In this document: positions 32,639 through 40,700 of the stretch, piece after piece
Layout of the letters: the number at the start of each line of letters is the position of its first letter
Numbering within the stretch: the stretch's first letter is position 1
From: Alphaproteobacteria bacterium
GTDB taxonomy: Bacteria > Pseudomonadota > Alphaproteobacteria > RF32 > CAG-239
Assembly (NCBI GenBank): GCA_017477035.1
Contig: JAFUXW010000002.1
Coordinates: forward strand, 1 to 54,308
Direction: 5' to 3'
DNA: 54,308 nucleotides
Translations under genes and position numbers: made by a program
Notes under the pieces: generated by a model
What the model was told of the DNA's origin: nothing
The model's database searches: none
Seen by the model: only the letters and a program-made list of their open reading frames with translations

Positions 32639-34662
32639 ATCAACAACTTCTCCGCTTCTTCAACATACCATTTGTAATCTACATTATCCCATCTAAAATC
32701 ATTAATGTCATTAACAATTGTAACTTTATAACCAGCCGCCAACCCTGTAACACGTTCTTCATATTTGGACTTGTTACCTGTGCATACTCGCTCATCCCAT
32801 TGTCCGCCTGTTTCGGCCATAATTTTATCATATTCAGCTTGTGTAACACCGTTTTTGCGCTTATAGGTGCCGACAACGCCTGCAGCCGGCATAACTTTTG
32901 TAAGGTATGCGCCATCTGTGGATATATAATATCTTGAGTTCTTTTGAACAGGTTTATCACCCCACATAAGTTGTGCACCACCTCTGGCTTTAGCAGCACA
33001 GCAAAAATCATAAGGGTTATAACACGTGCGTATATAGGTCTCAATATCTATACCGTCTATCATATTTGCAACGGCTGCTTGCACGCTGACAACGTTGCTG
33101 AAGTTTTTATGCCATGCAGGTGGTTGAGCGGATGCTATGGATTCAAAGTAATCTAACGGATTCGGTGTCCAATAAGCGCCTTTAAGTTTACGTTTACCAT
33201 CTGTACCGATAGCAATATAATTGTTAACGTCTCTGATATACATTTTAGCGTATCGTGCTTCCTCAAGGTCAAGTCGAGTTATACGCTCCCATTCTTTACA
33301 AATATCAACTGTCTCTTGATAATGGTCTTTATGGATATAATAAGTAATACCATCAGTATTGGCCTGAATGACCGAGAGTGTCGGTACAGCTATAAGACGT
33401 TCAAGCAACATTGACAACATTAACTGCCCGTTGATAGTAATTGTCATAGTGAACTGTGGGTCGTAAAACACACTGAAAATGCTGTTTGATTTACCATACG
33501 CACCGTTAAGAGCGAGTTTAATTGAGTTAGCTTCAGGGCATTTTTTACCTTTTTCTTTTTGCCATTTTTTACGTTCAACTTTAAGGTCACCGTAAATTTT
33601 TGCAAATCTTTCACCAAGATGTTCAGGGTGCAAACCGTTTACAATAGCTATTGACGGATATAGAGAGCTGACATCAACATCAACAATCCACCAATCATCT
33701 GTTGCTTGGATTCGTTTCTTCTCTACAGAGCCGTGAATACCACCAACACCATAATGATACGTTACGCCGTTCACAGTCGTTGTAAGGTCGGTAAACACAC
33801 CTTTGGTTTTAATATTTGTGCTGTCCTCTGCACCGGCATCCGCAATATCATCAGAAGTAAGTGTCTGACTGCACATATAATCATAAATACGCTTAAATTC
33901 CGGTGTATCAAGATGTACGTAAGGGAATATAATATCTTTAAGCGCTATTCGAGTTCGCGGTGTTTGACGCATTTTACGTTTACCTGACGACATATCATAA
34001 CAGACATCATCACCTAAACGTTGTATCATATTTTGTTCGCCGATTTTCGTGTCGTTCCAGTTATAAACGTCAACGCCGAATAAATGCTCTAAACCTTGAC
34101 GGAACTCAATAGCGTGGTGAGCATATTTAGCGAATCGCTTAGTTTCAAGTACATCGTGTTTATTGTAGCTGACAAGGATTTCAACCTGTTCTTTGGTTAA
34201 TACAGTACCGTCTTTTATCGGCATATCTTGAACAAACGGCGCACGCATGTTTATTTGTAACGCTTTCAAGCTCGTGGACTTGGCTTTGTTGTCAAAATGA
34301 TGCATTTTAAAAAGGTCTATCTGCGGTGCAAAACGGTTGTCGGCCCAGATAATGTGACCGAATTTGTCCTGACCTTGGATGATCTCCATGGCCTTGGCGT
34401 AAAGTTGTTGGTAGGTTACGGACGGATTATTCCATAAAAAGTGAATAACAGGATAGTCGAATCCAACATTGTTAAAACCTATCATAGGTGTTTGATTTCT
34501 GGCAAGGTCACGGAAAAACGCTAATAACTGTTGGCGGTCGTCACGGAACTCTGAGATTTCCCATACGGACTTAACATCGGAGTTTAACATTTCCATAGCA
34601 AACGTAAAACAGTTTGGAAACGTTTCTATGTCGTAAACTATAGCGTTGGTAAGATCAAGCAT
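32635..34662 (-). CDS. Family B DNA polymerase
   Basis: 675 aa. The proofreading domain has Exo I YDIETFPN (D11, E13), Exo II GFNNVGFDYPV and Exo III YNKHDVLETKR. The polymerase domain has motif A DVDVSSLYPSIAI, motif B KLALNGAYGK and motif C QANTDGITYY, with Asn replacing the first Asp. It copies the phage genome. The ATG at 34662 has GGAG 8 nt upstream; the longer frame begins inside the gene before. Followed by the MazG-like gene. Confidence 0.92.
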   Translation of the reverse strand: MLDLTNAIVYDIETFPNCFTFAMEMLNSDVKSVWEISEFRDDRQQLLAFFRDLARNQTPMIGFNNVGFDYPVIHFLWNNPSVTYQQLYAKAMEIIQGQDKFGHIIWADNRFAPQIDLFKMHHFDNKAKSTSLKALQINMRAPFVQDMPIKDGTVLTKEQVEILVSYNKHDVLETKRFAKYAHHAIEFRQGLEHLFGVDVYNWNDTKIGEQNMIQRLGDDVCYDMSSGKRKMRQTPRTRIALKDIIFPYVHLDTPEFKRIYDYMCSQTLTSDDIADAGAEDSTNIKTKGVFTDLTTTVNGVTYHYGVGGIHGSVEKKRIQATDDWWIVDVDVSSLYPSIAIVNGLHPEHLGERFAKIYGDLKVERKKWQKEKGKKCPEANSIKLALNGAYGKSNSIFSVFYDPQFTMTITINGQLMLSMLLERLIAVPTLSVIQANTDGITYYIHKDHYQETVDICKEWERITRLDLEEARYAKMYIRDVNNYIAIGTDGKRKLKGAYWTPNPLDYFESIASAQPPAWHKNFSNVVSVQAAVANMIDGIDIETYIRTCYNPYDFCCAAKARGGAQLMWGDKPVQKNSRYYISTDGAYLTKVMPAAGVVGTYKRKNGVTQAEYDKIMAETGGQWDERVCTGNKSKYEERVTGLAAGYKVTIVNDINDFRWDNVDYKWYVEEAEKLLI

Positions 34663-34663
34663 T

Positions 34664-34882
34664 TTATATACTCCATCTTCGAGTGTTATCTTTAATTTCT
34701 TCAATAATATCATCAACTCTTTGTTTATCCCACGTATTTTTACGAAGTTCTAAAAGTGATTTTATTAATTTCTCTGCTCTCACTTGAGAAATCCCGTAAT
34801 TGTAAACCAACATATCTAATTGTTTAACTCTATTTGTAATAATTGGTTTATGGTAACACCACCATTCTTTTAATTTAAGCAT
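34664..34882 (-). CDS. Hypothetical protein, 72 aa
   Basis: Basic helical protein (KEWWCYHKPIITNRVKQLDMLVYNYG, ISQVRAEKLIKSLLELRKNTWDKQRVDDIIEEIKD). GGAG precedes the ATG; the stop is just before the polymerase start, so it may assist the polymerase. Not recognised. Confidence 0.6.
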   Translation of the reverse strand: MLKLKEWWCYHKPIITNRVKQLDMLVYNYGISQVRAEKLIKSLLELRKNTWDKQRVDDIIEEIKDNTRRWSI

Positions 34883-34883
34883 T

Positions 34884-35309
34884 TTATACTCCGTTAAATA
34901 AATCTTGACGTTCTTCTAACGCCCATTTTCTTTGAATTTCAAGCGAATCACCGATTAAAAATTGTTTTTCAAACACTTCTTCAAACGGTAAATCTGTCCA
35001 ACCGTAATAAGCGAAAATATCTTTTACACGCTGACGACACTCGTTCATGTTATCTTCTAATAACTCAATGCACCAAACACTCCGTAAAGCTGTTTCAGCT
35101 TTTTCACGGTTGTTTTTAGCACGATTAAGTTTTCGGCGATATATCTCAACCACAAAATTTCCAGTGCCACAAGTCGGTTCTAAAAATGTTTTACTAACAT
35201 TTTCAAACGCTTCGGGTGGTAAGTTATCTAGCATTTCGTTCACAACCCATATAGGTGTAAACACTTCGCCAAATTTTTTAACACGTTGTTTAGATTTTAT
35301 TAATCCCAT
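34884..35309 (-). CDS. Truncated N6-adenine methylase-like protein
   Basis: 141 aa. FGEVFTPIWVVNEMLDNLP and FLEPTCGTGNFVVEIYRRKL are motif X/I of Eco57I- or type I-like adenine methylases (SAM binding). A CIELLEDNMNECRQRV stretch matches motif II. The protein then ends without motif IV (NPPY/F), so it should bind SAM but not methylate alone. Similar short forms are known in phages. It may be a decoy, a partner of another methylase, or part of a broken gene. Start chosen at 35309 behind AAAGGA. Confidence 0.7.
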   Translation of the reverse strand: MGLIKSKQRVKKFGEVFTPIWVVNEMLDNLPPEAFENVSKTFLEPTCGTGNFVVEIYRRKLNRAKNNREKAETALRSVWCIELLEDNMNECRQRVKDIFAYYGWTDLPFEEVFEKQFLIGDSLEIQRKWALEERQDLFNGV

Positions 35310-35932
35310 TCTGTAAGTTCCTTTAATCTTTGTCTTTGTCTTGAACACCTTATAATAAAACCCTGTTTAGATGTTCCAAATTCTTTTGCTAATTCTTCGT
35401 TGTTTTTATCGCTCCATGCTTGAGCTAACAATTCTTTAAAACATTCGTTATCTAATGCTTTCAACACTTCCCTTTCTCTTGTTACAATTTCAGGATTTGC
35501 AAAAAATATTGGGTCAATATCTAAATATGCGTGTTGATTTATTCCCAATTCTGCAATATACCGTTTTATCGCATTTTTAAAACATTGTATTTTATAACTA
35601 GGCTTATTACTAACATTTTCTAAATCCTTTCGCGATAATAACTTCCATAACTCAATTCTGCATATTTGGGTAAAATCTTCAACATCTGCCCTACATTTAA
35701 TAAAGTCACGACATAATCTTATTGAATATCCTATAAGATGTCTGTCTTTAAAAAGCTCTTTTTTAAAATCGTTATTGTCAATTTGCTTAAAGTTTTTTTG
35801 TTCTGCAATCTTCTTTTTATATCTAGCAGCACAATAATTATTACAAAAATAATGGTTGTGGTCGGTGTGAAAATTACTTGGTGATTTTATAATAGGTTCA
35901 CCGCAAAAATCACAGTGTTTCATTATTGGCAT
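35300..35932 (-). CDS. Zinc-finger and sigma-factor-like protein
   Basis: 210 aa. The N-terminus has a zinc-ribbon pattern CDFCGEPI...YFCNNYCAARY (residues about 6-37). The middle (RADVEDFTQICRIELWKLL, residues about 85-105) resembles sigma-70 region 2, and the C-terminus (NEELAKEFGTSKQGFIIRCSRQRQRLKEL) resembles a region 4 helix-turn-helix. A phage sigma-like factor that redirects host RNA polymerase is a fair inference. ATG at 35932 has GAGG 6 nt upstream. Confidence 0.6.
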   Translation of the reverse strand: MPIMKHCDFCGEPIIKSPSNFHTDHNHYFCNNYCAARYKKKIAEQKNFKQIDNNDFKKELFKDRHLIGYSIRLCRDFIKCRADVEDFTQICRIELWKLLSRKDLENVSNKPSYKIQCFKNAIKRYIAELGINQHAYLDIDPIFFANPEIVTREREVLKALDNECFKELLAQAWSDKNNEELAKEFGTSKQGFIIRCSRQRQRLKELTEWD

Positions 35933-36152
35933 TGCACACCTCAAACCAACAAGATGGAAGATATTTCGCTTTACCTTTATAGTTGTTATAAGTTTGCAAA
36001 GTTCGAATATCCGTATTTTCATAACTTATATTTCCATTACGTTTATTTCTGACAATAGATTTACAACAGACATTACCTATAACATCTATAATCATTTGTT
36101 CAAAAAAATCAGATTCCCAAATATCACCATTTTCTAATTTATTTTTACTCAT
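35910..36152 (-). CDS. Hypothetical protein, 80 aa
   Basis: Acidic start (NKLENGDIWESDFFEQMIIDVIGNVCC) and a basic middle; four Cys in all. Overlaps both neighbours, so it is part of the leftward operon. The second half (NYKGKAKYLPSCWFEVCNANNE) has no recognised motif. Confidence 0.55.
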   Translation of the reverse strand: MSKNKLENGDIWESDFFEQMIIDVIGNVCCKSIVRNKRNGNISYENTDIRTLQTYNNYKGKAKYLPSCWFEVCNANNETL

Positions 36153-36472
36153 TTTTTTAATCCTTGCTGTAATTCTAAAACGAATAAAGCATTTTCAACA
36201 TCTTCATAAGATATAAGTTTGTTGATAACATGAGGCATAAGCATTGTACATATAGCACTCTTTAATTCAAACATACCGTAACAGATATAAATATAAGCTA
36301 TAGCGATTACAATGTTATCTTTATTGTTCAAAGTAACAGCTTTATCGTTTTTATTTTGTATAAATGCTTCGGTAAGTATTGAATTAAGTTCATCATAAAA
36401 AACATTGTCAAAATCGGCAGGTTTATATTTAGCAAATCTTTTAGCTATTTCTTCTTCTTTTAATTTACTCAT
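36149..36472 (-). CDS. Hypothetical helical protein, 107 aa
   Basis: All-helical pattern with KLKEEEIAKRFAKYKPADFDNVFYDELNSILTEAF and a hydrophobic middle (NIVIAIAYIYICYGMFELKSAICTMLMPHVINKL) that is more likely a buried core than a membrane span. Overlaps its neighbours by 4 bases on both sides. Function unknown. Confidence 0.55.
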   Translation of the reverse strand: MSKLKEEEIAKRFAKYKPADFDNVFYDELNSILTEAFIQNKNDKAVTLNNKDNIVIAIAYIYICYGMFELKSAICTMLMPHVINKLISYEDVENALFVLELQQGLKK

Positions 36473-36786
36473 TTTGCAGCCTCATACATATAATCAAGTG
36501 CGTTTCTAATATTTGACAACGCTGATTCAATATTCTCAAGTGTTTCTTTATTGTTTTTGGTACGTTTCAAACTGCCGACAAGTCTTTCAGCTTCATCTAA
36601 ATCACCGTAACCGACCAGTGCATCGGTCAATTGCTCGTATTTTTCTTCATAACTGTCCTCACTGTTAAAAGCGTTGACAGTGTCGGTAAATTCACCTTGT
36701 ATGGTGTGACTAGAGCTATTAACGAGTTTAGCAACAAGCGTATTATCATAATAGATTTCATCACCTATAATTCTAATTTCTTTCAT
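36469..36786 (-). CDS. Hypothetical protein, 105 aa
   Basis: Short beta start (EIRIIGDEIYYDNTLVAKLV), then acidic helices (EEKYEQLTDALVGYGDLDEAERLVGSLKR, ENIESALSNIRNALDYMYEAAK). It lies just downstream of the tRNA-like element on the same strand. Not recognised; possibly a small DNA-mimic or regulatory protein because of its acidity. Confidence 0.55.
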   Translation of the reverse strand: MKEIRIIGDEIYYDNTLVAKLVNSSSHTIQGEFTDTVNAFNSEDSYEEKYEQLTDALVGYGDLDEAERLVGSLKRTKNNKETLENIESALSNIRNALDYMYEAAK

Positions 36787-36819
36787 TTGTTTATATCCTG
36801 TTTATCATGAAATGAAGGG

Positions 36820-36942
36820 TAGGGTTGGTGAGGATTTGCACCTCACATGATGGACGTCGCGCCTATATCCTTTTGAGATAACTTCCTTCACAAGGCTCAC
36901 ATCTAGGAAGCGTCTAGCGTCTACCTATTCCGCCACAACCCC
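36820..36942 (-). tRNA. Aberrant tRNA-Leu-like element
   Basis: On the minus strand the 5' end is GGGGTTG, then TG and a canonical leucine D-arm GCG-GAATAGGTAGA-CGC. The 3' end has a T-arm (GTGAGG-TGCAAAT-CCTCAC), then CAACCCT pairing with GGGGTTG, and A as discriminator; CCA is not encoded. Between the arms are 70 nt, roughly twice the usual leucine core, including a tandem TAGACGC duplication and no clean 7-nt anticodon loop. It may be a pseudo-tRNA, an interrupted tRNA or a tRNA mimic. Confidence 0.5.
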
Positions 36943-36992
36943 ATAATACTCGGCAGACTTTGACCGGTCTGCCAGCGGTTGTCAACACGCTC

Positions 36993-37988
36993 CTATCTTT
37001 CAATAAGGTATGAAGGAGCAGTCGGAGCAGTAGTAGTGGCCGTTGGGTGCGCGTACTGTTGCGGGGCGGCCACATTCGCAACAGGTTGGTTGAAAACCGG
37101 TTGAGCTTGCGGAGCTTGCGGCATAGCCATAGGAGCCGGTTGAGCTTGCGGCATACCGGCGTTCTGCACAAAGTCATAAGCCGGTGCCGGCATATTTACT
37201 GGGGTAACCGTGTTCACGCCGCCATTGTTCATCTGAGGAACGGCAGTACCCACATTTGCCATCCCATTTACTTGCGTAACCCCTACCGCAGGAACAGATG
37301 ACGGGTTTTGAAAATTTTGCGGTGCTTGCGATGCAGCTGTCGGAGCAGAACTTACCGGCATTGTTGATGCGCCTTGCGGTAAATTGTATGTTTGACGACC
37401 AAACATTTCTTCAGGATTACCACCGGCAGCACCTTTGATTTCTTTACCGAAAGCAACCAATTCGAAACCATTCGGGTTCCAATACAAACCACCGTCATTT
37501 TCTTTGTGACACGTAACATTCAAGTTAACTGCTACATAATCACCGGTTTTAATCTCGTTATTCTCAATCTTGCGATATGCGCCATTTTCAAATTTAAAAA
37601 TGCTCGGTGCAAATGCAGATGTACGAATTTTAACAATATAATTACCCGGATAACCTTCACGAGTGTTATACGGTACATTCGACCCTTTAGGACAAGCAGG
37701 ACTATCGCCGTTAATAACCTTCCAACTGAATTTCGAGTTTTCATATTGGTCCGGGTGTATATTAGCATATTGTGGATAATTTGCCGACACTTCCTGATTG
37801 ATTAACGGCCAAATTTGTTCCAAAAATTCTTTTTTCGGAAAAGCAACTTCGCACCGATATTCGTTAATCGGCTGACCGGCTTGGTCGAGTTTAGGTTGCT
37901 TCGTGTAAAAATCCGTTACTTGTTGTTTGACAGCAGGATTACCACCTACCAAACGACCTAACGGGGTTCTCAAATTTTCAATAGTCAT
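36993..37988 (-). CDS. ssDNA-binding protein (DUF2815 / gp2.5-like)
   Basis: 331 aa. Residues 1-185 form an OB-fold domain of the DUF2815 type: LRTPLGRLVGGN, then YRCEVAFPKKEFLEQIWP, GNYIVKIRTSAFAP, TGDYVAVNLNVTCHKENDGGLYWNPNGFELVAFG. The rest is a long Pro/Gln/Ala/Met tail, likely disordered, ending SYLIER rather than in acidic residues. It would coat single-stranded DNA in replication. AAGGAG before the ATG. Lies between the tRNA-like element and the GapR-like gene. Confidence 0.75.
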   Translation of the reverse strand: MTIENLRTPLGRLVGGNPAVKQQVTDFYTKQPKLDQAGQPINEYRCEVAFPKKEFLEQIWPLINQEVSANYPQYANIHPDQYENSKFSWKVINGDSPACPKGSNVPYNTREGYPGNYIVKIRTSAFAPSIFKFENGAYRKIENNEIKTGDYVAVNLNVTCHKENDGGLYWNPNGFELVAFGKEIKGAAGGNPEEMFGRQTYNLPQGASTMPVSSAPTAASQAPQNFQNPSSVPAVGVTQVNGMANVGTAVPQMNNGGVNTVTPVNMPAPAYDFVQNAGMPQAQPAPMAMPQAPQAQPVFNQPVANVAAPQQYAHPTATTTAPTAPSYLIER

Positions 37989-38000
37989 TATTTTTTCTCC

Positions 38001-38243
38001 TTATATACCTAAAGCTTTACGATATGTTTCAACTAAATATTCTTGTTCGTCACGGTCGGCAGCGTTCATTTTACGCAGTTTAATAACAGCACGAATTGCT
38101 TTGCTATCAAATCCGGCGCTTTTTGCTTCTGCAAAAATATCACGAATATCGTCTGAAATACCTTTCTTTTCTTCTTCTAAACGTTCAACACGTTCAATTA
38201 TTGAAAGCAGTCTGTCGGCTGCAATTCCACCAACTTCACTCAT
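38001..38243 (-). CDS. GapR-like DNA-binding protein (DUF2312)
   Basis: 80 aa. Closely follows the GapR pattern: DRLLSIIERVERLEEEKKGISDDIRDIFAEAKSAGFDSKAIRAVIKLRKM then ERDE-like positions and YLVETYRKALGI. GapR in alphaproteobacteria binds overtwisted DNA ahead of forks and polymerase and aids topoisomerases. A phage copy beside the ssDNA-binding protein would support replication or pack infected-cell DNA. It is the best single hint of an alphaproteobacterial host. Overlaps the nuclease stop by TAATG. Confidence 0.88.
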   Translation of the reverse strand: MSEVGGIAADRLLSIIERVERLEEEKKGISDDIRDIFAEAKSAGFDSKAIRAVIKLRKMNAADRDEQEYLVETYRKALGI

Positions 38244-39322
38244 TATTTTTCTCCAAATAGTTTATTACCAAGTTTGTTTTCATCAATTTTCACCAGCTTA
38301 AAACCGTTATCCGGTCGATGCGTGAACTGCGTTACCAAATCTTCCGGTACACCTGCTTTTTTAGCCTGTGCTGGTGTTATCAGCTTTTTAACACTGCAAT
38401 CAACCCCTGTCAACATTTCCAACAATTCAGGTGTTACATCATCGTTCCACGTCGTATTACCTAAAGCTTGTTGAACGTTGTAAGAGTTAATTTTTCTACC
38501 GGCTTTTAACCTATGCAATGCTAAATCCTGATACGCTTCATAAGATTGTTTTATGACTTCTTGTGCGCGTTTCAAGTTATCCAGCATCCAAGCAAGTTTA
38601 TCATCTGTCATTTCGCTATCAAACGCCATATTTGCAACGTCCACAGCGTTCATAGCGGCAATCTGAGCTGCAGGACACTGCGAAAGCGATTTGCATTTAT
38701 AGCATTGTGAACCGCTGCAAACCGTTGCGGACGGGTTATTAAGTGCGTTGACAAGTTGTTTTTCTAATTCATCAAGCTCAACAACGCTGATAACCCAATC
38801 TCGCATTTGTCCTTGCGGATGGAAAGGTCGCGGTTGATAAATGCGGAAAACGAATTTTGTCGGTGTAAACCCACAATAATGTCTGCAGGCAATAGCATGA
38901 CTTATTAATGTCCAGTTCATTTCAGGTTCAACGATTCGCCAACCGTATTTTAAGTCAGCAACGATGAGTATTTTTTCATCGGGAACTGTCATAACACAAT
39001 CGGCACGACCGCGAATTTCCCATAAATCACCATTGCGGTGAGATGTATCTTTTTCAACCTGACAATTCGGCATTTTAATAAATTTGATATAATCACGGCA
39101 ATTTTCAACCATTTCCTCAGTGATAAACAAACCATTATATGCTTTTTGCCCGATTAAATTTTCAGGATTCGCACCTTGATAAACTTGTTGACATAGCCAG
39201 TGAGCGGCGTTACCTTCATCGGTGATTTCGGTTGACGGGTTAAACGGTTCAACACCGCCTAACCTCGTAAAACCGTTACAAGCCATGAATCTAGGTAACT
39301 CTGTGGCTGTGAGAGATAACAT
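38243..39322 (-). CDS. Cas4/RecB-like exonuclease (DUF2800)
   Basis: 359 aa. PD-(D/E)xK core: GRADCV (Asp near 117) and ILIVADLKYGWR (D-x-K near 130), preceded by SHA...HYCG. Four Cys (CSGSQCYKCKSLSQC near 212-226, plus CNGF early) suit the iron-sulfur site seen in Cas4/AddB relatives. It likely resects DNA ends for recombination, together with the ssDNA-binding protein. ATG at 39322 behind AAAGGA. Overlaps GapR start. Confidence 0.78.
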   Translation of the reverse strand: MLSLTATELPRFMACNGFTRLGGVEPFNPSTEITDEGNAAHWLCQQVYQGANPENLIGQKAYNGLFITEEMVENCRDYIKFIKMPNCQVEKDTSHRNGDLWEIRGRADCVMTVPDEKILIVADLKYGWRIVEPEMNWTLISHAIACRHYCGFTPTKFVFRIYQPRPFHPQGQMRDWVISVVELDELEKQLVNALNNPSATVCSGSQCYKCKSLSQCPAAQIAAMNAVDVANMAFDSEMTDDKLAWMLDNLKRAQEVIKQSYEAYQDLALHRLKAGRKINSYNVQQALGNTTWNDDVTPELLEMLTGVDCSVKKLITPAQAKKAGVPEDLVTQFTHRPDNGFKLVKIDENKLGNKLFGEK

Positions 39323-39323
39323 A

Positions 39324-40034
39324 TTACAATCCTTTGCTAACCAAATCATTGATAACGAATTGCAACGCTACAACGTTATCATTAATTGCAGCTAAAGTTT
39401 GATATTGTGTACCAAACTGCGTGTTAACAGCGGTTATAAGATCTCTCACATCATTAGCTTTAACAGCACCGGCAGCCATACCAGCTTTAACCTTATCAAA
39501 CATTGTCTTGAAAAGGGCAGTGGCATCTGGTTGAGCAGTCGGTGCAACCGGTGTTACAGGTGCAACCGGTTGAGTGACCTGTGGTGCATAAATCTCAGGA
39601 GTTACCAACGGTGTCGGTGCCATTACTTGTGGCTGTACCGGTGCTACCGGCGCTATCGGCTCAGAGACTACCGGTGCTACAGGCGCTGTCGGAGTTACCG
39701 GTGCTACAGGCGCTGTCGGAGTTACCGGAGCTTGGACACCTAATAACTCATTTTTAACTCTTTCAAATTCCATGTCGGTGATACCTCTGCGACGTTGCCA
39801 AACACCTTTATCGGTCATTTTATGATTTGAGCTATGGATTCGTTCATCCCACGGTAGACCATTTTTATCGTAAGCTGGTCCATGCAACACCGGTTCTTCA
39901 ACCGGTACGATTGGTTCATCGGTGAGAACGATATCATTTTTTGACACTTCTACACACGGTGTAATATTAAAAGCATTTGCTACACGTGCAAATTCTTCAT
40001 CATTCATATCTGTAATTGTTAATGTATATTTCAT
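39324..40034 (-). CDS. Pro/Ala/Val-repeat protein of the recombination operon, 236 aa
   Basis: First about 60 residues are alpha/beta (YTLTITDMNDEEFARVANAF). A conserved phage motif follows: DKNGLPWDERIHSSNHKMTDKG-VWQRRRGI (residues about 57-85). Then comes a long APVTPTAPVAPV repeat region (about 97-165) and a helical C-terminal domain. The PWD-RIH motif is common in proteins next to phage ssDNA-binding proteins, yet I know no activity. First gene of the leftward operon after the promoter at 40075-40103. Confidence 0.6.
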   Translation of the reverse strand: MKYTLTITDMNDEEFARVANAFNITPCVEVSKNDIVLTDEPIVPVEEPVLHGPAYDKNGLPWDERIHSSNHKMTDKGVWQRRRGITDMEFERVKNELLGVQAPVTPTAPVAPVTPTAPVAPVVSEPIAPVAPVQPQVMAPTPLVTPEIYAPQVTQPVAPVTPVAPTAQPDATALFKTMFDKVKAGMAAGAVKANDVRDLITAVNTQFGTQYQTLAAINDNVVALQFVINDLVSKGL

Positions 40035-40055
40035 TTTATTACTCCATTTTTTATG

Positions 40056-40103
40056 TTGACATTTAACATTAACCGTTTTACATTATTGTTAAACAGTTGT
40101 CAA
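40056..40103. promoter_or_regulatory. Two overlapping face-to-face promoters
   Basis: Rightward: TTGACA (40056-40061), 17 bp, TACATT (40079-40084). Leftward: TTGACA (40098-40103), 17 bp, TAAAAC (40075-40080). The -10 boxes share bases, so one polymerase excludes the other. The leftward spacer holds CTGTTTAACAAT, shared with the promoter at 53550-53578. Confidence 0.65.
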
Positions 40104-40130
40104 GAAAAATTTTAACGGAGTTGAAAAATT

Positions 40131-40700
40131 ATGAAAGTGACAATACCTGCAACGATTTTACAACGGTTTATAGCGTTATCAGATTTGAAAATTGAGATAA
40201 GCGGTGGTAAAATTTATTTAATAGGTACTAATAAAAATTTTGCGTGCGTACAATATTTAGGGGAATCAAAAAAGCCGGAAGATTCGTGCTATATCAATAA
40301 TAATAGTTCTCTCAAAGAAGTTGTTAACAGAGAATCGGGTATAGCAGGTTCGTTAACGTTTGACACGATACCTGATCTAGCAACAGGTTCAGTTATTGAT
40401 ACATTAGGACAAGTTTATACTGATTTTATTCATTGGCCTGACGAATCGGTTTTGGATAATTGGTATAATTGGTTTGAGTTATCCACAGAACAAAATGGTT
40501 TTTTATATTTTGATATGTTAGATATTGAAACTCTATGGCGCGTTTCACCGACAGGAGAATTGGTGTTTCCTGAAGTTATTGACGCTAATAAACCTGTAAT
40601 CGTCAGAGACGTTAACGACAATAACTGGGTTGGAGTATTTATACCAAGTATCGAAGGCAAACGTGTTCTTAAACCTGCAACATTACCGGAGTGGTTATAA
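40131..40700 (+). CDS. Possible sliding-clamp-like protein
   Basis: 189 aa, beta-rich. Strand pairs LKIEISGGKIYLIGTNKNFACVQYLG, then DIETLWRVSPTGELVFPEVIDANKPVIVRDVNDNNWVGVFIPS resemble a DnaN-type domain ending, where the last strand is near MPI/MPM. Length is about half a bacterial clamp. It is first in the rightward replication operon, before a helicase. The clamp idea is weak and rests on pattern only. Confidence 0.4.
   Translation: MKVTIPATILQRFIALSDLKIEISGGKIYLIGTNKNFACVQYLGESKKPEDSCYINNNSSLKEVVNRESGIAGSLTFDTIPDLATGSVIDTLGQVYTDFIHWPDESVLDNWYNWFELSTEQNGFLYFDMLDIETLWRVSPTGELVFPEVIDANKPVIVRDVNDNNWVGVFIPSIEGKRVLKPATLPEWL

Noticed and set aside
37392..37805. Rightward 137-residue frame opposite the ssDNA-binding protein
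   Set aside because: Antisense shadow of a recognisable OB-fold gene with no ribosome site or promoter.
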